From the NCBI RefSeq assembly GCF_002886255.1, contig NZ_KZ614149.1, positions 3,531,272 through 3,595,271 on the forward strand: a stretch of DNA of 64,000 nt. The letters run 5' to 3'. The DNA is from Alteribacillus bidgolensis. GTDB lineage: Bacteria; Bacillota; Bacilli; Bacillales; Marinococcaceae. Positions 50,905-59,172 of this stretch are shown in pieces; the first letter of the stretch is position 1, and each line of letters opens with the position of its first letter. The position numbers and the translations under genes were made by a program. Below the pieces are notes generated by a model. It was not told the origin of the DNA. It worked only from the letters and a program-made list of their open reading frames with translations, and did no database searches.

Positions 50905-51670
50905 TCACTTATTTAACAATTTATCAAGTGAATCGATATTTTCTCTCATTAAAGAAAAATAATCTACCTTCTCTGACGTTTCATGCAAGCTCTCTAAATT
51001 ATTCAAATAGACGGGCTTGGCCCCTATCTCTTCTGCAAAAGCTTCGGCTGTTCCAATGTTGAAGCTTTTTTCGAAGGCAACATATTGAATATTCTCTGTC
51101 TTGGCTTTTTCAATTAGTATTTGCATTCGTTTCTGGGATGGTTCGTTTGAAGATACCGTTTCTGTTATCGGAATTTCATCAAAATCATATCTCTCTGCCC
51201 AATAGGTATATCCTGGATGGGCAACAAATACAGAATGTTTATTGGTGTCTTTTAGGGCCTCTTCAAACTCTTTATCAAGTTCCTGCAAGTCTTTTTCTAG
51301 CTGTTCCGTGTTTTCTTCAAAGTCAGACTTGTGTTCAGGATCCAGCTCTATTAAAACGTCTTTAATATGGTGAGCTATTTCTTCTGCTTTTACCGGATCG
51401 ATCCAAACATGGGGATTCTTTGGGCTGTGCGTATGTGCTTCTGATGTTTCATCTTCATGATGAGAATGTTCATGTGTATAGGTTTTATCCCCGTGAGTGT
51501 GACTGTGGGAATGAGATGCTGCAGTTTCCCACTCGTACTGCTGATATTCCACTTTTTCAATGTCTTCTGCCACGTCGACAGTTGTCACGTCTTCGTTTTT
51601 TAATAATGGCAAAATCGTATCGTTTAAGCCTTCCATACTTCCAGTTGTATAAAGAAACCCGTCTGTTTCT
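50905..51670 (-). pseudogene. znuA: Zinc ABC transporter substrate-binding protein (ZnuA/AdcA), 3' part only
   Basis: The surviving frame reads FLYTTGSMEGLNDTILPLLKN, then the family histidine-rich loop (SHSHSHTHGDKTYTHEHSHH and more), PHVWIDPVKAEEIAHHI, FVAHPGYTYWAERYDF and the C-terminal FSLMRENIDSLDKLLNK. These are the later two thirds of a zinc-binding lipoprotein. The signal peptide, lipobox and first metal ligand region are missing. The upstream sequence is instead the start of ureA in a different frame, joined at about 51665-51675. Translation from an internal ATG would give a cytoplasmic, probably non-functional product. Confidence 0.88.
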
Positions 51671-51854
51671 GCTTTCCTTCGCTCATTAATTGTGCCACTG
51701 ACTTTCCTTCATGGGCCCCTTCTGCAATATAAGAACTGATAAGGGCGATTGCTTCTGGATAATTCAATTTTATTCCTCGTTCTTTACGCTGTTTAGCCAA
51801 TTCACCCGCCATAAAAGTCAGGAGCTTTTCTTGTTCAATCGGAGATAGTTTCAC
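51671..51854 (-). pseudogene. ureA: Urease gamma subunit (UreA), 5' part only
   Basis: From a GTG at 51854 (6 bases after GAGGTG) the frame gives KLSPIEQEKLLTFMAGELAKQ, then RGIKLNYPEAIALISSYIAEGAHEGKSVAQLMSEG, the first ~60 residues of a 100-residue urease gamma subunit. After that the reading enters znuA sequence out of frame and stops at 51624. The remaining urease genes are absent from the window. A GlnR/TnrA box lies 33 bases before the start. Confidence 0.88.
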
Positions 51855-51886
51855 AGGCTGCACCTCTTTTATCTATAAATAGAAAT

Positions 51887-51903
51887 TGTTAGTGTACCTT
51901 ACA
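51887..51903. promoter_or_regulatory. GlnR/TnrA box beside ureA'
   Basis: TGTTAGTGTACCTTACA matches TGTNA-N7-TNACA at all fixed positions. Nitrogen-responsive regulators of bacilli bind such boxes, and urease genes are classic targets. The site survives although the gene it faces is truncated. Confidence 0.65.
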
Positions 51904-51991
51904 TGAAATGTGAGGATCCATAATGATGTATTTCTTTTATTGATTATTTATTTCCTTCATATGGAAGTAGAAACTTAAACTCGAAAATCAT

Positions 51992-52008
51992 CGTTAATAT
52001 TTCTTACA
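51992..52008. promoter_or_regulatory. GlnR/TnrA-like box upstream of urtA'
   Basis: CGTTAATATTTCTTACA differs from TGTNA-N7-TNACA in one fixed base. It lies 66 bases before the urtA start and fits nitrogen control of urea uptake. Confidence 0.5.
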
Positions 52009-52073
52009 ATTTTGCTGAAAACACTATCGTTATTCATTAACGTTAATAACACAAACAGCGAAGGGGGAGCACA

Positions 52074-52737
52074 ATGAAATATTTATCGCACAAGCCAACA
52101 TTGTATTTATTTACTTTGGCATTATTTTTTATAATGCTTGCTGCTTGTTCAGAAGGCGGAGGAGAATCGGTTACGGATGCTGATGAAGTGACTGGAGCAA
52201 CGGGTGTAGCTTCTGAAGGAGAAACTGGGGGCGCAGAAGAATCAGAAGAAATTGAAGTAAGATGAGGATCAAATTCCTGTTGGTATCCTTCATTCTTTAA
52301 GTGGAACGATGGCTATGAGTGAGACATCAGTAAGAGATGCTGAATTACTGGCCATTGAAGAAATAAATGAAAATGGTGGTGTATTAGGAAAAGAATTGGT
52401 TCCTATTATAGAAGACGGTGCTTCGGATGAACCAACTTTTTCAGAAAAAGCTTCCAAGCTGCTACAGCAAGATGAAGTTCATGTAATATTTGGAGGTTGG
52501 ACTTCATCAAGCCGAAAAGCGATGCTTCCTGGCATTCAACCAAATATTGTAAAAGACATCCAAGACGTTATTTTAAATATTAAAGAAACAACAAACACTT
52601 CCATGATACTTGTTGAACAAAACATGTCGTTTGCAAAAAAAGCAGGTGATTATTTTTATGTAATGGATCGAGGAAAAATAGTGTATGAAGGTGCTGAATT
52701 AATAGAAGAAGAGGTAAAGCAATTTTTAAGTATTTAA
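52074..52737 (+). pseudogene. urtA: urtA'-'urtE deletion fusion (urea ABC transporter)
   Basis: The start is a lipoprotein signal (LALFFIMLAACSEGG) and linker of the urea-binding protein UrtA. A frameshift near 52260 is followed, in the next frame, by DEDQIPVGILHSLSGTMAMSETSVRDAELLAIEEINENGG and VHVIFGGWTSSSRKAMLPG, still UrtA. At about 52545 it switches in frame to GIQPNIVKDIQDVILNIKE, TNTSMILVEQNMSFAKKAGDYFYVMDRGKIVYEG, the C-terminus of the ATPase UrtE. Thus the rest of urtA, all of urtBCD and most of urtE have been deleted. The operon's terminator follows. Confidence 0.9.
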
Positions 52738-52746
52738 TAAAACCAG

Positions 52747-52778
52747 ACATGAGCGATTAGGGCTCATGTTGTTTTTTT
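52747..52778 (+). terminator. Terminator of the former urt operon
   Basis: ACATGAGC / GCTCATGT stem with a 7-base loop, followed by TGTTTTTTT, 10 bases after the UrtE-derived stop. Confidence 0.85.
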
Positions 52779-52906
52779 GCCTTAAAAATTGTATATAGTA
52801 AATGGAAAAAGTGGGAAAATTAAAAGCTTCTACGTATATGGAAATTCCAGGAGATCCTATTTTAATAAAAAAATATTGGAACAAACGGATAAATAATGAA
52901 ATAAAT

Positions 52907-52943
52907 CAGTCTGGCCAGAATTACCGGCAGACTGGTATTTTTT
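52907..52943 (+). terminator. Second terminator-like hairpin, owner unknown
   Basis: CAGTCTG and CAGACTG arms with a 14-base loop, followed by TATTTTTTTA. No intact gene ends here. The 130 bases before it contain a short open stretch (ILIKKYWNKRINNEIN) that may be a lost gene's tail. Confidence 0.6.
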
Positions 52944-52958
52944 ATACCAATATGTGCA

Positions 52959-53037
52959 GTTTATAAAATAATAAGTTTATAAGTTGCACAATATTTACGG
53001 AAATTCTATAAACTTTTTTGTTTATAAAGTTTATAGA
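52959..53037. promoter_or_regulatory. Tandem GTTTATAA operator array upstream of the GbsR-like regulator
   Basis: GTTTATAA occurs at 52959-52966, 52975-52982 and 53020-53027. TCTATAAACTTT (53005-53016) and its exact complement AAAGTTTATAGA (53026-53037) form a 12-bp inverted repeat with 9 bases between. A further GTTCATAAAC follows near 53118. The array lies in the only large gap before the carnitine genes and is a likely autoregulatory operator. Confidence 0.6.
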
Positions 53038-53151
53038 AAGATATCTTTGTATTTCTTGTTATATCTATTGATTTCTTATTTGTTTGAATTTTTGGCTTTG
53101 GTTAGATATATGATAAAGTTCATAAACAGAAAAGTTGATAGGGGGATGACG

Positions 53152-53703
53152 ATGAAAGAAAAGGCGTTTAATGATATTCAGCAAACACAAACACAATTTG
53201 TAGAAAAGATTGCTGATAATATGCATTCCTTTGGCGTATCCACAACGGTGGGCAGAGTATTAGGTATTATTTATATGAATCGTGAACCTATGACGCTTGA
53301 TGAACTTTCAAAAGAAACAGGGATGAGCAAAACGAGAATGAGTCAAGTTGTTCGTGAAATGATTGATCTGAATATAGCAGAGCGTGTTTTTCAAGCAGGA
53401 GTTCGCAAAGATTTATATCAGGTGGAACAAGATTATTATCAAACGTTTATCTCCCTATTCACGTCAAATTGGAGAAAAGCGATAAATAAAAGCAAGTATT
53501 TTGAACAAAGATTAAGAGCAAGATTAGAAACGATTCAAAAAGAAGAAGAACTGACGGAGGAAGCGGAAGAACAGGTGAATGAGCTTCTTCATGAAATACA
53601 TCAATGGATTGAATATTATGACTGGATTCAACGGCTTATAGAATTCTTTGAGAGCGGAGAAATATTCAATCATGTTCCTAAAAATCCGAAGGAGGAAAAG
53701 TAA
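53152..53703 (+). CDS. GbsR-family transcriptional regulator (betaine/carnitine-responsive)
   Basis: A 183-residue MarR-like protein of the GbsR/OpcR group. It has FVEKIADNMHSFGVSTTVGRVLGIIYMNREPMTLDELSKETGMSKTRMSQVVREMIDLNIAERVF, then a helical region with a tryptophan/tyrosine-rich end, HQWIEYYDWIQRLIEFFESGE. GbsR proteins sense choline or betaine-like ligands and repress betaine synthesis or uptake genes. The ATG at 53152 is preferred (AGGGGG about 7 bases upstream); the ATG at 53146 abuts that site. It is followed by an AAGGAGG and the carnitine genes with no terminator. Confidence 0.88.
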   Translation: MKEKAFNDIQQTQTQFVEKIADNMHSFGVSTTVGRVLGIIYMNREPMTLDELSKETGMSKTRMSQVVREMIDLNIAERVFQAGVRKDLYQVEQDYYQTFISLFTSNWRKAINKSKYFEQRLRARLETIQKEEELTEEAEEQVNELLHEIHQWIEYYDWIQRLIEFFESGEIFNHVPKNPKEEK

Positions 53704-54582
53704 ATGAATAAAAATGTTATTATTTCATGCGCTGTAACTGGCGCTGGAGATACAGCTTCAAAAAATCCGGAGGTGCCGGTAACACCAAAAGAGATTGCTG
53801 ATTCTGCCATAAAAGCAGCCAAAGCGGGGGCAGCTGTTGCCCATATTCATGTACGTGACCCTAAAACCGGCCAGCTCAGCCATGACGTAAGCTTATTTCA
53901 AGAAGTTGTCGAACGCATTCGCGAATCAGATACGGATGTCATTATTAATATTACAGCCGGTGGCGGCGGAGATTGGATTCCAAGTGATGAAGATCCCACA
54001 AGAGGCGGAGAAGGAACAGATATTCAAACCCCTGAAGAGCGTCATGAACCGGTTGGACTGCTCCTCCCTGAAATTTGCACTCTAGATTGCGGAAGTGTGA
54101 ATTTTGGAGACCAGATTTACATTAGCCCAGCTGACTGGCTGAGAAAACAAGCCGAATTAATTAAAAAAAGCGGAGTTAAACCAGAACTTGAATGCTTTGA
54201 TACGGGACATATCCGGTTTGCTAATCAATTAATAAAAGAAGAATTAGTTGAAGAACAGCCATTATTCCAATTTTGTTTGGGGATACCGTGGGGAGCAGCA
54301 GCAGATGCCGAAACCATTTCATACATGAAACAACGTATCCCAGAAGACAGTAATTGGGCAGCTTTTGGAATAGGTGCTATGCAAATGCCTATTGCCGCAG
54401 AGTCCGTACTTCAAGGTGGAAACGTTAGAATAGGTCTAGAAGATAATCTATATTTGAAAAAAGGTGTATTAGCAACAAATGAACATCTGACAGATAAAGC
54501 AGTAAACATCGTGCAAAGTCTAGGAGCAAATGTACTAACTCCCCGAGAAGCGCGTGAAAAATTAAAATTAAGAAAACCATAG
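53704..54582 (+). CDS. BKACE-family 3-dehydrocarnitine cleavage enzyme
   Basis: A 292-residue TIM-barrel enzyme of the beta-keto acid cleavage family. The metal-binding HxH is at residues 47-49 (AHIHVRDPKTGQLSHD). NITAGGGGDWIPS near residue 82 and LECFDTGHIRFANQL near residue 161 are also conserved. Members swap an acetyl unit from acetyl-CoA onto a 3-keto acid. With a carnitine dehydrogenase next door, the reaction is most likely 3-dehydrocarnitine + acetyl-CoA to betainyl-CoA + acetoacetate. The zinc dependence is known for the family. Start and AGGAGG spacing are normal. Confidence 0.88.
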   Translation: MNKNVIISCAVTGAGDTASKNPEVPVTPKEIADSAIKAAKAGAAVAHIHVRDPKTGQLSHDVSLFQEVVERIRESDTDVIINITAGGGGDWIPSDEDPTRGGEGTDIQTPEERHEPVGLLLPEICTLDCGSVNFGDQIYISPADWLRKQAELIKKSGVKPELECFDTGHIRFANQLIKEELVEEQPLFQFCLGIPWGAAADAETISYMKQRIPEDSNWAAFGIGAMQMPIAAESVLQGGNVRIGLEDNLYLKKGVLATNEHLTDKAVNIVQSLGANVLTPREAREKLKLRKP

Positions 54583-54695
54583 TTAAATTTAAAATAAGAT
54601 ATAGACTGTTTATCATTCCGTATATGATCAGTCTTCAAATATCCATTTATAGGAAAAAATGTAATTATTTATATAAAAACTGGAGGAAAGCAACC

Positions 54696-55679
54696 ATGTC
54701 GACACAAAAACAACAAACAGTGGCAGTAGTGGGAACTGGTGTTATCGGCGCAGGCTGGATTACAAGGTTTTTAGCTCAAGGGTTTGATGTAATAGCCACA
54801 GACCCTGTAGACGGAGCAGAAGCTCAAATGAGAAAAAAGGTTAAACAAGCATGGCCTTATATGGAACAAAGAGGTCTGGCTGCGGGAGCTTCAATGGAAC
54901 GGCTGTCTTTTACAAATAATTTGCAAGAAGCTGTTCAAAATGTTTGTTTGATCCAAGAAAATGTCCCAGAAAGAGAAGAACTTAAGAGAAAAGTGTTGGC
55001 AGAAATCGACAAACATGCTGATACAGACGCTATTATAGCTTCTAGCACTTCCGGTATTACACCGTCAGTATTACAGCAAAACTGCAGCAATCCTGAAAGA
55101 GTAATAGTAGCCCATCCTTTTCATCCGGTTTACCTGCTTCCTCTGGTTGAGATTGTAGGTGGTACAGCTACAAGCCAAGAGAGCATTTCTCAAGCTGAAG
55201 CGATCTATAAAAAGGTTGAAATGAAGCCGCTTCTAATCGAGCGGGAGATTGAAGGCCACGTAGCGGACCGCTTGATGGAAGCTTTATGGCGGGAAGCCTT
55301 GCATCTTGTTAATGACGGAGTAGCTACAACCGAAGAGGTCGATGCAGCGATCACTTATGGAGCTGGACTGCGCTGGGCACAAATGGGACCATTTTTAACT
55401 TTTCATCTAGCAGGTGGAGAGCAAGGCATGCGCCACATGCTGCATCAATTTGGTCCGGCATTAAAACTGCCCTGGACAAAACTAGAAGCCCCCGAATTAA
55501 CGTATGAGTTAAAAGAGCGTGTGATTGAAGGATGTGAGACGAGTGCTGGAAATCATTCTGTTGAAGAACTAGAAGCTAAGCGAAATGAATTTTTAGTACG
55601 GCTGCTTGATTTAGTAGAAGAATATTGGCCAGAACCACAAAGCATAATGGGAAACAAAAAGGAGCTTTCTAATGGTTGA
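54696..55679 (+). CDS. lcdH: L-carnitine dehydrogenase
   Basis: A 327-residue protein of the 3-hydroxyacyl-CoA dehydrogenase fold. The NAD motif VAVVGTGVIGAGWITRFLAQG is at residue 9. SSTSGITPSVLQQNC near 117 and HPFHPVYLLPLVEIVGG near 140 carry the catalytic His and partner. Together with the BKACE and thioesterase genes, this identifies L-carnitine 3-dehydrogenase rather than a fatty acid enzyme. Its ATG at 54696 follows TGGAGG. The next gene overlaps it by 8 bases. Confidence 0.9.
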   Translation: MSTQKQQTVAVVGTGVIGAGWITRFLAQGFDVIATDPVDGAEAQMRKKVKQAWPYMEQRGLAAGASMERLSFTNNLQEAVQNVCLIQENVPEREELKRKVLAEIDKHADTDAIIASSTSGITPSVLQQNCSNPERVIVAHPFHPVYLLPLVEIVGGTATSQESISQAEAIYKKVEMKPLLIEREIEGHVADRLMEALWREALHLVNDGVATTEEVDAAITYGAGLRWAQMGPFLTFHLAGGEQGMRHMLHQFGPALKLPWTKLEAPELTYELKERVIEGCETSAGNHSVEELEAKRNEFLVRLLDLVEEYWPEPQSIMGNKKELSNG

Positions 55680-56148
55680 TTTCACAAAACCCATTACCTC
55701 AGAAACTATTCAACGTGAATGGGTAGACTATAACGGACATATGAACGATGCCGCATATGCCAGCGTATTCAGCTTAGCTGTTGATAAATTGATGGAATTA
55801 ATCGGTTTGGATGAAGCCGGAAGAGAGCACTTCCAATATACGGTATATACGCTTGAGACTCATTTATGTTATTTGAAAGAAGCCTATGAAGGTGAAGAGC
55901 TAGATATCACTTTTCAACTGCTTGACTATGATGCAAAGCGAATGCACGTATTTTTCTTCATGACAAATACTAACGGAGAAGAATTGGCAGTAAGTGAACA
56001 AATGCTAATGGGCATTGATATCAAGGAAGAGAGGCCTGCTCCATTCCCTGAAGAGGTGTATGACGTAATAAAGGCTGCGAGTAAACAACAAGAAAACTGG
56101 TCTGTCCCTGATCGAGCAGGAAGAAAAATTGGAATTAGGAAAAAATAA
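55672..56148 (+). CDS. Hot-dog-fold thioesterase, probable betainyl-CoA thioesterase
   Basis: A 158-residue 4HBT-type thioesterase: the WVDYNGHMNDAAYASVFSLAVDKLM stretch near residue 17 contains the D-x-N-G-H-M active-site region. HLCYLKEAYEGEELDITFQLLDYDAKRMHVFF follows. In carnitine degradation this enzyme hydrolyses betainyl-CoA to glycine betaine and CoA. The order BKACE, dehydrogenase, thioesterase and the 8-base overlap with lcdH show one operon. Confidence 0.87.
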   Translation: MVDFTKPITSETIQREWVDYNGHMNDAAYASVFSLAVDKLMELIGLDEAGREHFQYTVYTLETHLCYLKEAYEGEELDITFQLLDYDAKRMHVFFFMTNTNGEELAVSEQMLMGIDIKEERPAPFPEEVYDVIKAASKQQENWSVPDRAGRKIGIRKK

Positions 56149-56183
56149 ATTATAGGAAAGAAGCATTCAAAGGAGAATGGTTC

Positions 56184-57383
56184 ATGAGTAAAATCAACGT
56201 ACAAGAATTAACGAAAATATTTGGCTCCTCTCCAAAAGAAGGGCTGAACTATTTAGAGCAAGGAGAAACGAAAGATAAGATTCTTGAAAAAACAGGCATG
56301 ACAGTCGGTGTTAATCGAGCTTCCTTTTCTGTAGAAGCCGGAGAAATCTTTGTCATTATGGGACTTTCCGGGAGCGGAAAATCAACATTAATTCGATTAA
56401 TCAATCGTTTGATTGATCCTACTGATGGCAAAGTGCTAATCGATGATGAAGATATTACAAAGATGGACAAGCAAACATTAACAGAGACGAGAAGAGAGAA
56501 ATTGGGGATGGTCTTTCAAAAGTTCGGCCTTTTCCCTTTTCGAACAGTACTTGCCAATGTGGCATACGGGCTTGAAATTCAAGGTGTTGAAAAAAGTAAA
56601 CGAGAGGAACAAGCACGTCGTGCCATTGAAGATGTTGGCTTGAAAGGCTATGAAAATAGTTATCCAGATCAATTAAGCGGTGGAATGCAGCAGCGGGTTG
56701 GGTTGGCCAGAGCACTGGCAAATGACACAGACATTCTATTAATGGACGAAGCATTTAGTGCACTCGACCCTCTCATTCGTCAAGAAATGCAAGATGAATT
56801 GCTAGATTTACAAAACAAATTAAACAAAACTGTTCTTTTTATCACTCATGATTTGGATGAAGCTTTAAAACTTGGAGACCGAATCGCAATTATGAAAGAC
56901 GGACGGATTGTACAAGTTGGCACGGCAGAACAAATTTTAGAACATCCAGCAGACGATTATGTATCGAATTTTGTGAAAGATGTTGACCGTTCGAAAGTGC
57001 TTACCGCTGCTCACGTGATGAAAAAACCAGCCGTTTTAGCCGCTTATAAAGACGGGCCTAGAGTAGCTGTAAGAAAGATGGAAGAAGCAGGTGTATCTAG
57101 TATTTTTGTAGTCGATAAAACAAAACGTCTTATAGGATTATTAACGATTGATGATGCTATTAAAGCATATAAAAATGATATATCTATGGAAGAGGTTCTA
57201 CGTACTGACTATCATTCTACTAGACCAGATACTCCTCTTCACGAATTGATTGCTTATGCAGCTGATACAAAATACCCTATTACAGTTACAGAAGAGGGCA
57301 GGTTAACAGGAATTATCTCACGCGTTTCTATTCTATCAGGTCTCGTGTTAGGTAAGGAGAAAGAAGAGGTGACCACCGTATGA
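56184..57383 (+). CDS. opuAA: Glycine betaine ABC transporter ATPase (OpuAA/ProV)
   Basis: A 399-residue ATPase with Walker A GLSGSGKST near residue 61, signature LSGGMQQRVGLARAL near 165, Walker B ILLMDEAFSALDP near 185 and the H-loop FITHDLDEA. After residue 270 come two CBS domains (AAHVMKKPAVLAAYKDGPRVAVRKME and TPLHELIAYAADTKYPITVTEEGRLTGII), which sense ionic strength in OpuA. It powers uptake of betaine-type solutes. AAAGGAG precedes the start; the stop overlaps opuAB by 4 bases. Confidence 0.95.
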   Translation: MSKINVQELTKIFGSSPKEGLNYLEQGETKDKILEKTGMTVGVNRASFSVEAGEIFVIMGLSGSGKSTLIRLINRLIDPTDGKVLIDDEDITKMDKQTLTETRREKLGMVFQKFGLFPFRTVLANVAYGLEIQGVEKSKREEQARRAIEDVGLKGYENSYPDQLSGGMQQRVGLARALANDTDILLMDEAFSALDPLIRQEMQDELLDLQNKLNKTVLFITHDLDEALKLGDRIAIMKDGRIVQVGTAEQILEHPADDYVSNFVKDVDRSKVLTAAHVMKKPAVLAAYKDGPRVAVRKMEEAGVSSIFVVDKTKRLIGLLTIDDAIKAYKNDISMEEVLRTDYHSTRPDTPLHELIAYAADTKYPITVTEEGRLTGIISRVSILSGLVLGKEKEEVTTV

Positions 57384-58210
57384 AAAACTTGCACCTCCCT
57401 TTAGAAGATTGGACTAATTCATTTGTAAATGAATGGCTGCTCCCAGAACTCGGTGATTTCTTCAATCAATTGAGTGACGGTATTGAGTTGATAGTAGATG
57501 GGGTCACGGATGGATTGCTTATTGTTCCACCTTTTCTTCTAACATTCATTGTCGTGGTTTTATCTTTTTGGTTAGCAGGCAAAGGGGTAGGGTTATTCTC
57601 ACTTGCAGGATGTATCTATTTAGGTGCGGTGGATTTATGGCCCGAAGCCATGCAGACGGTAGCAATTGTTATAGTTGCGACCCTGTTGTCAGTCATTATT
57701 GGCGTACCGTTAGGTATTATAAGTGCCAAGAATAGATTTATGAATCAATTAACTCGGCCGGTACTTGATTTTATGCAGACTCTGCCAAGTTTCGTTTACC
57801 TGATTCCAGCTATTTTGTTATTCGGTCTCGGCGGTGTTCCGGCAGTTATTTCTACTTTTATCTTTGCAACCCCGCCAGCTGTAAGAATGACTAATTTAGG
57901 GATTAGACAAGTTCCAGAAGATATTGTGGAAGCTTCGAAAGCATTTGGCTCTACTACGTGGCAGATGTTGTTTAAAGTGGAACTTCCAATGTCTCTTCAA
58001 ACCATTATGGCTGGCGTAAATCAAACCATCATGCTGGCCCTTTCCATGGCTGTTATTTCCTCCATGATTGGAGCACCAGGACTTGGCTCAACCGTTCTAT
58101 CAGGTATATCGAACGTTAATGTAGGACTAGGTTTAACTGGCGGTTTAGGAATAGTCGTATTAGCGATTATTATTGACCGGCTTACCCAAGGGATCGGCGA
58201 TAAACTTTAA
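57380..58210 (+). CDS. opuAB: Glycine betaine ABC transporter permease (OpuAB/ProW)
   Basis: A 276-residue inner-membrane protein with an amphipathic N-terminal segment, about six membrane spans and the EAA-like loop RQVPEDIVEASKAFGSTTWQMLFKVELPMSLQTIMAG near residue 183. TLPSFVYLIPAILLFGLGGVP near residue 135 is typical of ProW/OpuAB. Its ATGA overlap with opuAA and the following OpuAC gene show a complete importer. Confidence 0.94.
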   Translation: MKNLHLPLEDWTNSFVNEWLLPELGDFFNQLSDGIELIVDGVTDGLLIVPPFLLTFIVVVLSFWLAGKGVGLFSLAGCIYLGAVDLWPEAMQTVAIVIVATLLSVIIGVPLGIISAKNRFMNQLTRPVLDFMQTLPSFVYLIPAILLFGLGGVPAVISTFIFATPPAVRMTNLGIRQVPEDIVEASKAFGSTTWQMLFKVELPMSLQTIMAGVNQTIMLALSMAVISSMIGAPGLGSTVLSGISNVNVGLGLTGGLGIVVLAIIIDRLTQGIGDKL

Positions 58211-58234
58211 AATCAATAGAGGAGTGTATGTTTT

Positions 58235-59119
58235 ATGAAAAAAATAGGTATTAGTATACTAGCAGCTATAAGTATCACTGCACTAGCAGCATGCGGGGAT
58301 TCACAAGAGCAAGAAGCAAGCGGAGAAAATGAAGGATCTTCCGGCAGTGGAGAAACGATTAATATGGGTGTCACGCCGTGGAGCAGTACCGTTCCTCCAA
58401 CAGAAGTGGCTACTCTTATTCTTGAGGATATGGGATATGAAGTAGAAAAAACGGAAGCTGACGTAGGGGGAGTATTTACCGGTCTTTCTAGAGGAGACCT
58501 TGATGTATTTATGGATGGCTGGTTTCCAATGCACAAAAATTATATAGAACAATTTGGAGACAGTATTGACGAAACAGCTGTAAGTTACCCAGAAGCCGAA
58601 ATTGGCTGGGTTGTCCCATCTTATATGGAAGAAATTGATTCTATAGAAGATTTAAAAGGGAACGAAGATAAGTTTGATAATGAGATGTATAGTATTGAAG
58701 AGGGGGCAGAAGCAACAGAAACCTCTCGTGAAATGACAGAAGGCTATGACTTAGATATGGAAGTAGTAGCTTCCAGTGAGGGAGGAATGCTTGCCGAGGC
58801 TTCCCGTAAAATTCAAAATGAAGAACCAGTAGTGTTTTACGGCTGGCGTCCGCACCCTATGTTTAATGATTATGATTTAAAAGTGCTTGAAGATCCTCAG
58901 AAATTCTTTGAGACTTCGGAAGTACGTGTTATTACAAATAGTAACTTGCAAGAAGAAGCACCAGAAGCGTATGAATTTTTAAGCAACTGGAGCATTAGTA
59001 TTGAAGATGTGGAAGAAATGATTGTAGAAATTGATGAAAATGATCGAGACCCAGAAGAAGTGGCTCAAGAGTGGATTGACGATCATCAAGAAGAAGTCAA
59101 TGAGATGAAGAGTGATTAA
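58235..59119 (+). CDS. opuAC: Glycine betaine-binding lipoprotein (OpuAC)
   Basis: A 294-residue substrate-binding protein. The lipobox is ALAAC at residues 16-20. Family landmarks are INMGVTPWSSTVPPTEVATLILEDMGYEVE, SRGDLDVFMDGWFPMHKNYI and EEPVVFYGWRPHPMFNDYDLKVLEDP, in which Trp residues form the quaternary-ammonium cage. The C-terminal region is extremely acidic (IDENDRDPEEVAQEWIDDHQEE), as expected for a protein outside the cell of a halophile. With the carnitine enzymes, carnitine is as likely a ligand as betaine. Confidence 0.94.
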   Translation: MKKIGISILAAISITALAACGDSQEQEASGENEGSSGSGETINMGVTPWSSTVPPTEVATLILEDMGYEVEKTEADVGGVFTGLSRGDLDVFMDGWFPMHKNYIEQFGDSIDETAVSYPEAEIGWVVPSYMEEIDSIEDLKGNEDKFDNEMYSIEEGAEATETSREMTEGYDLDMEVVASSEGGMLAEASRKIQNEEPVVFYGWRPHPMFNDYDLKVLEDPQKFFETSEVRVITNSNLQEEAPEAYEFLSNWSISIEDVEEMIVEIDENDRDPEEVAQEWIDDHQEEVNEMKSD

Positions 59120-59143
59120 ACCAACTTCATACGAAAAATTATG

Positions 59144-59172
59144 AAAGGGCAGGGGGAAACCTGCTCTTTTTT
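59144..59172 (+). terminator. Terminator of the carnitine/OpuA operon
   Basis: AAAGGGCAGG / CCTGCTCTTT (one G-T pair) with a 6-base loop and TTTTTT, 24 bases after opuAC. Confidence 0.8.
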
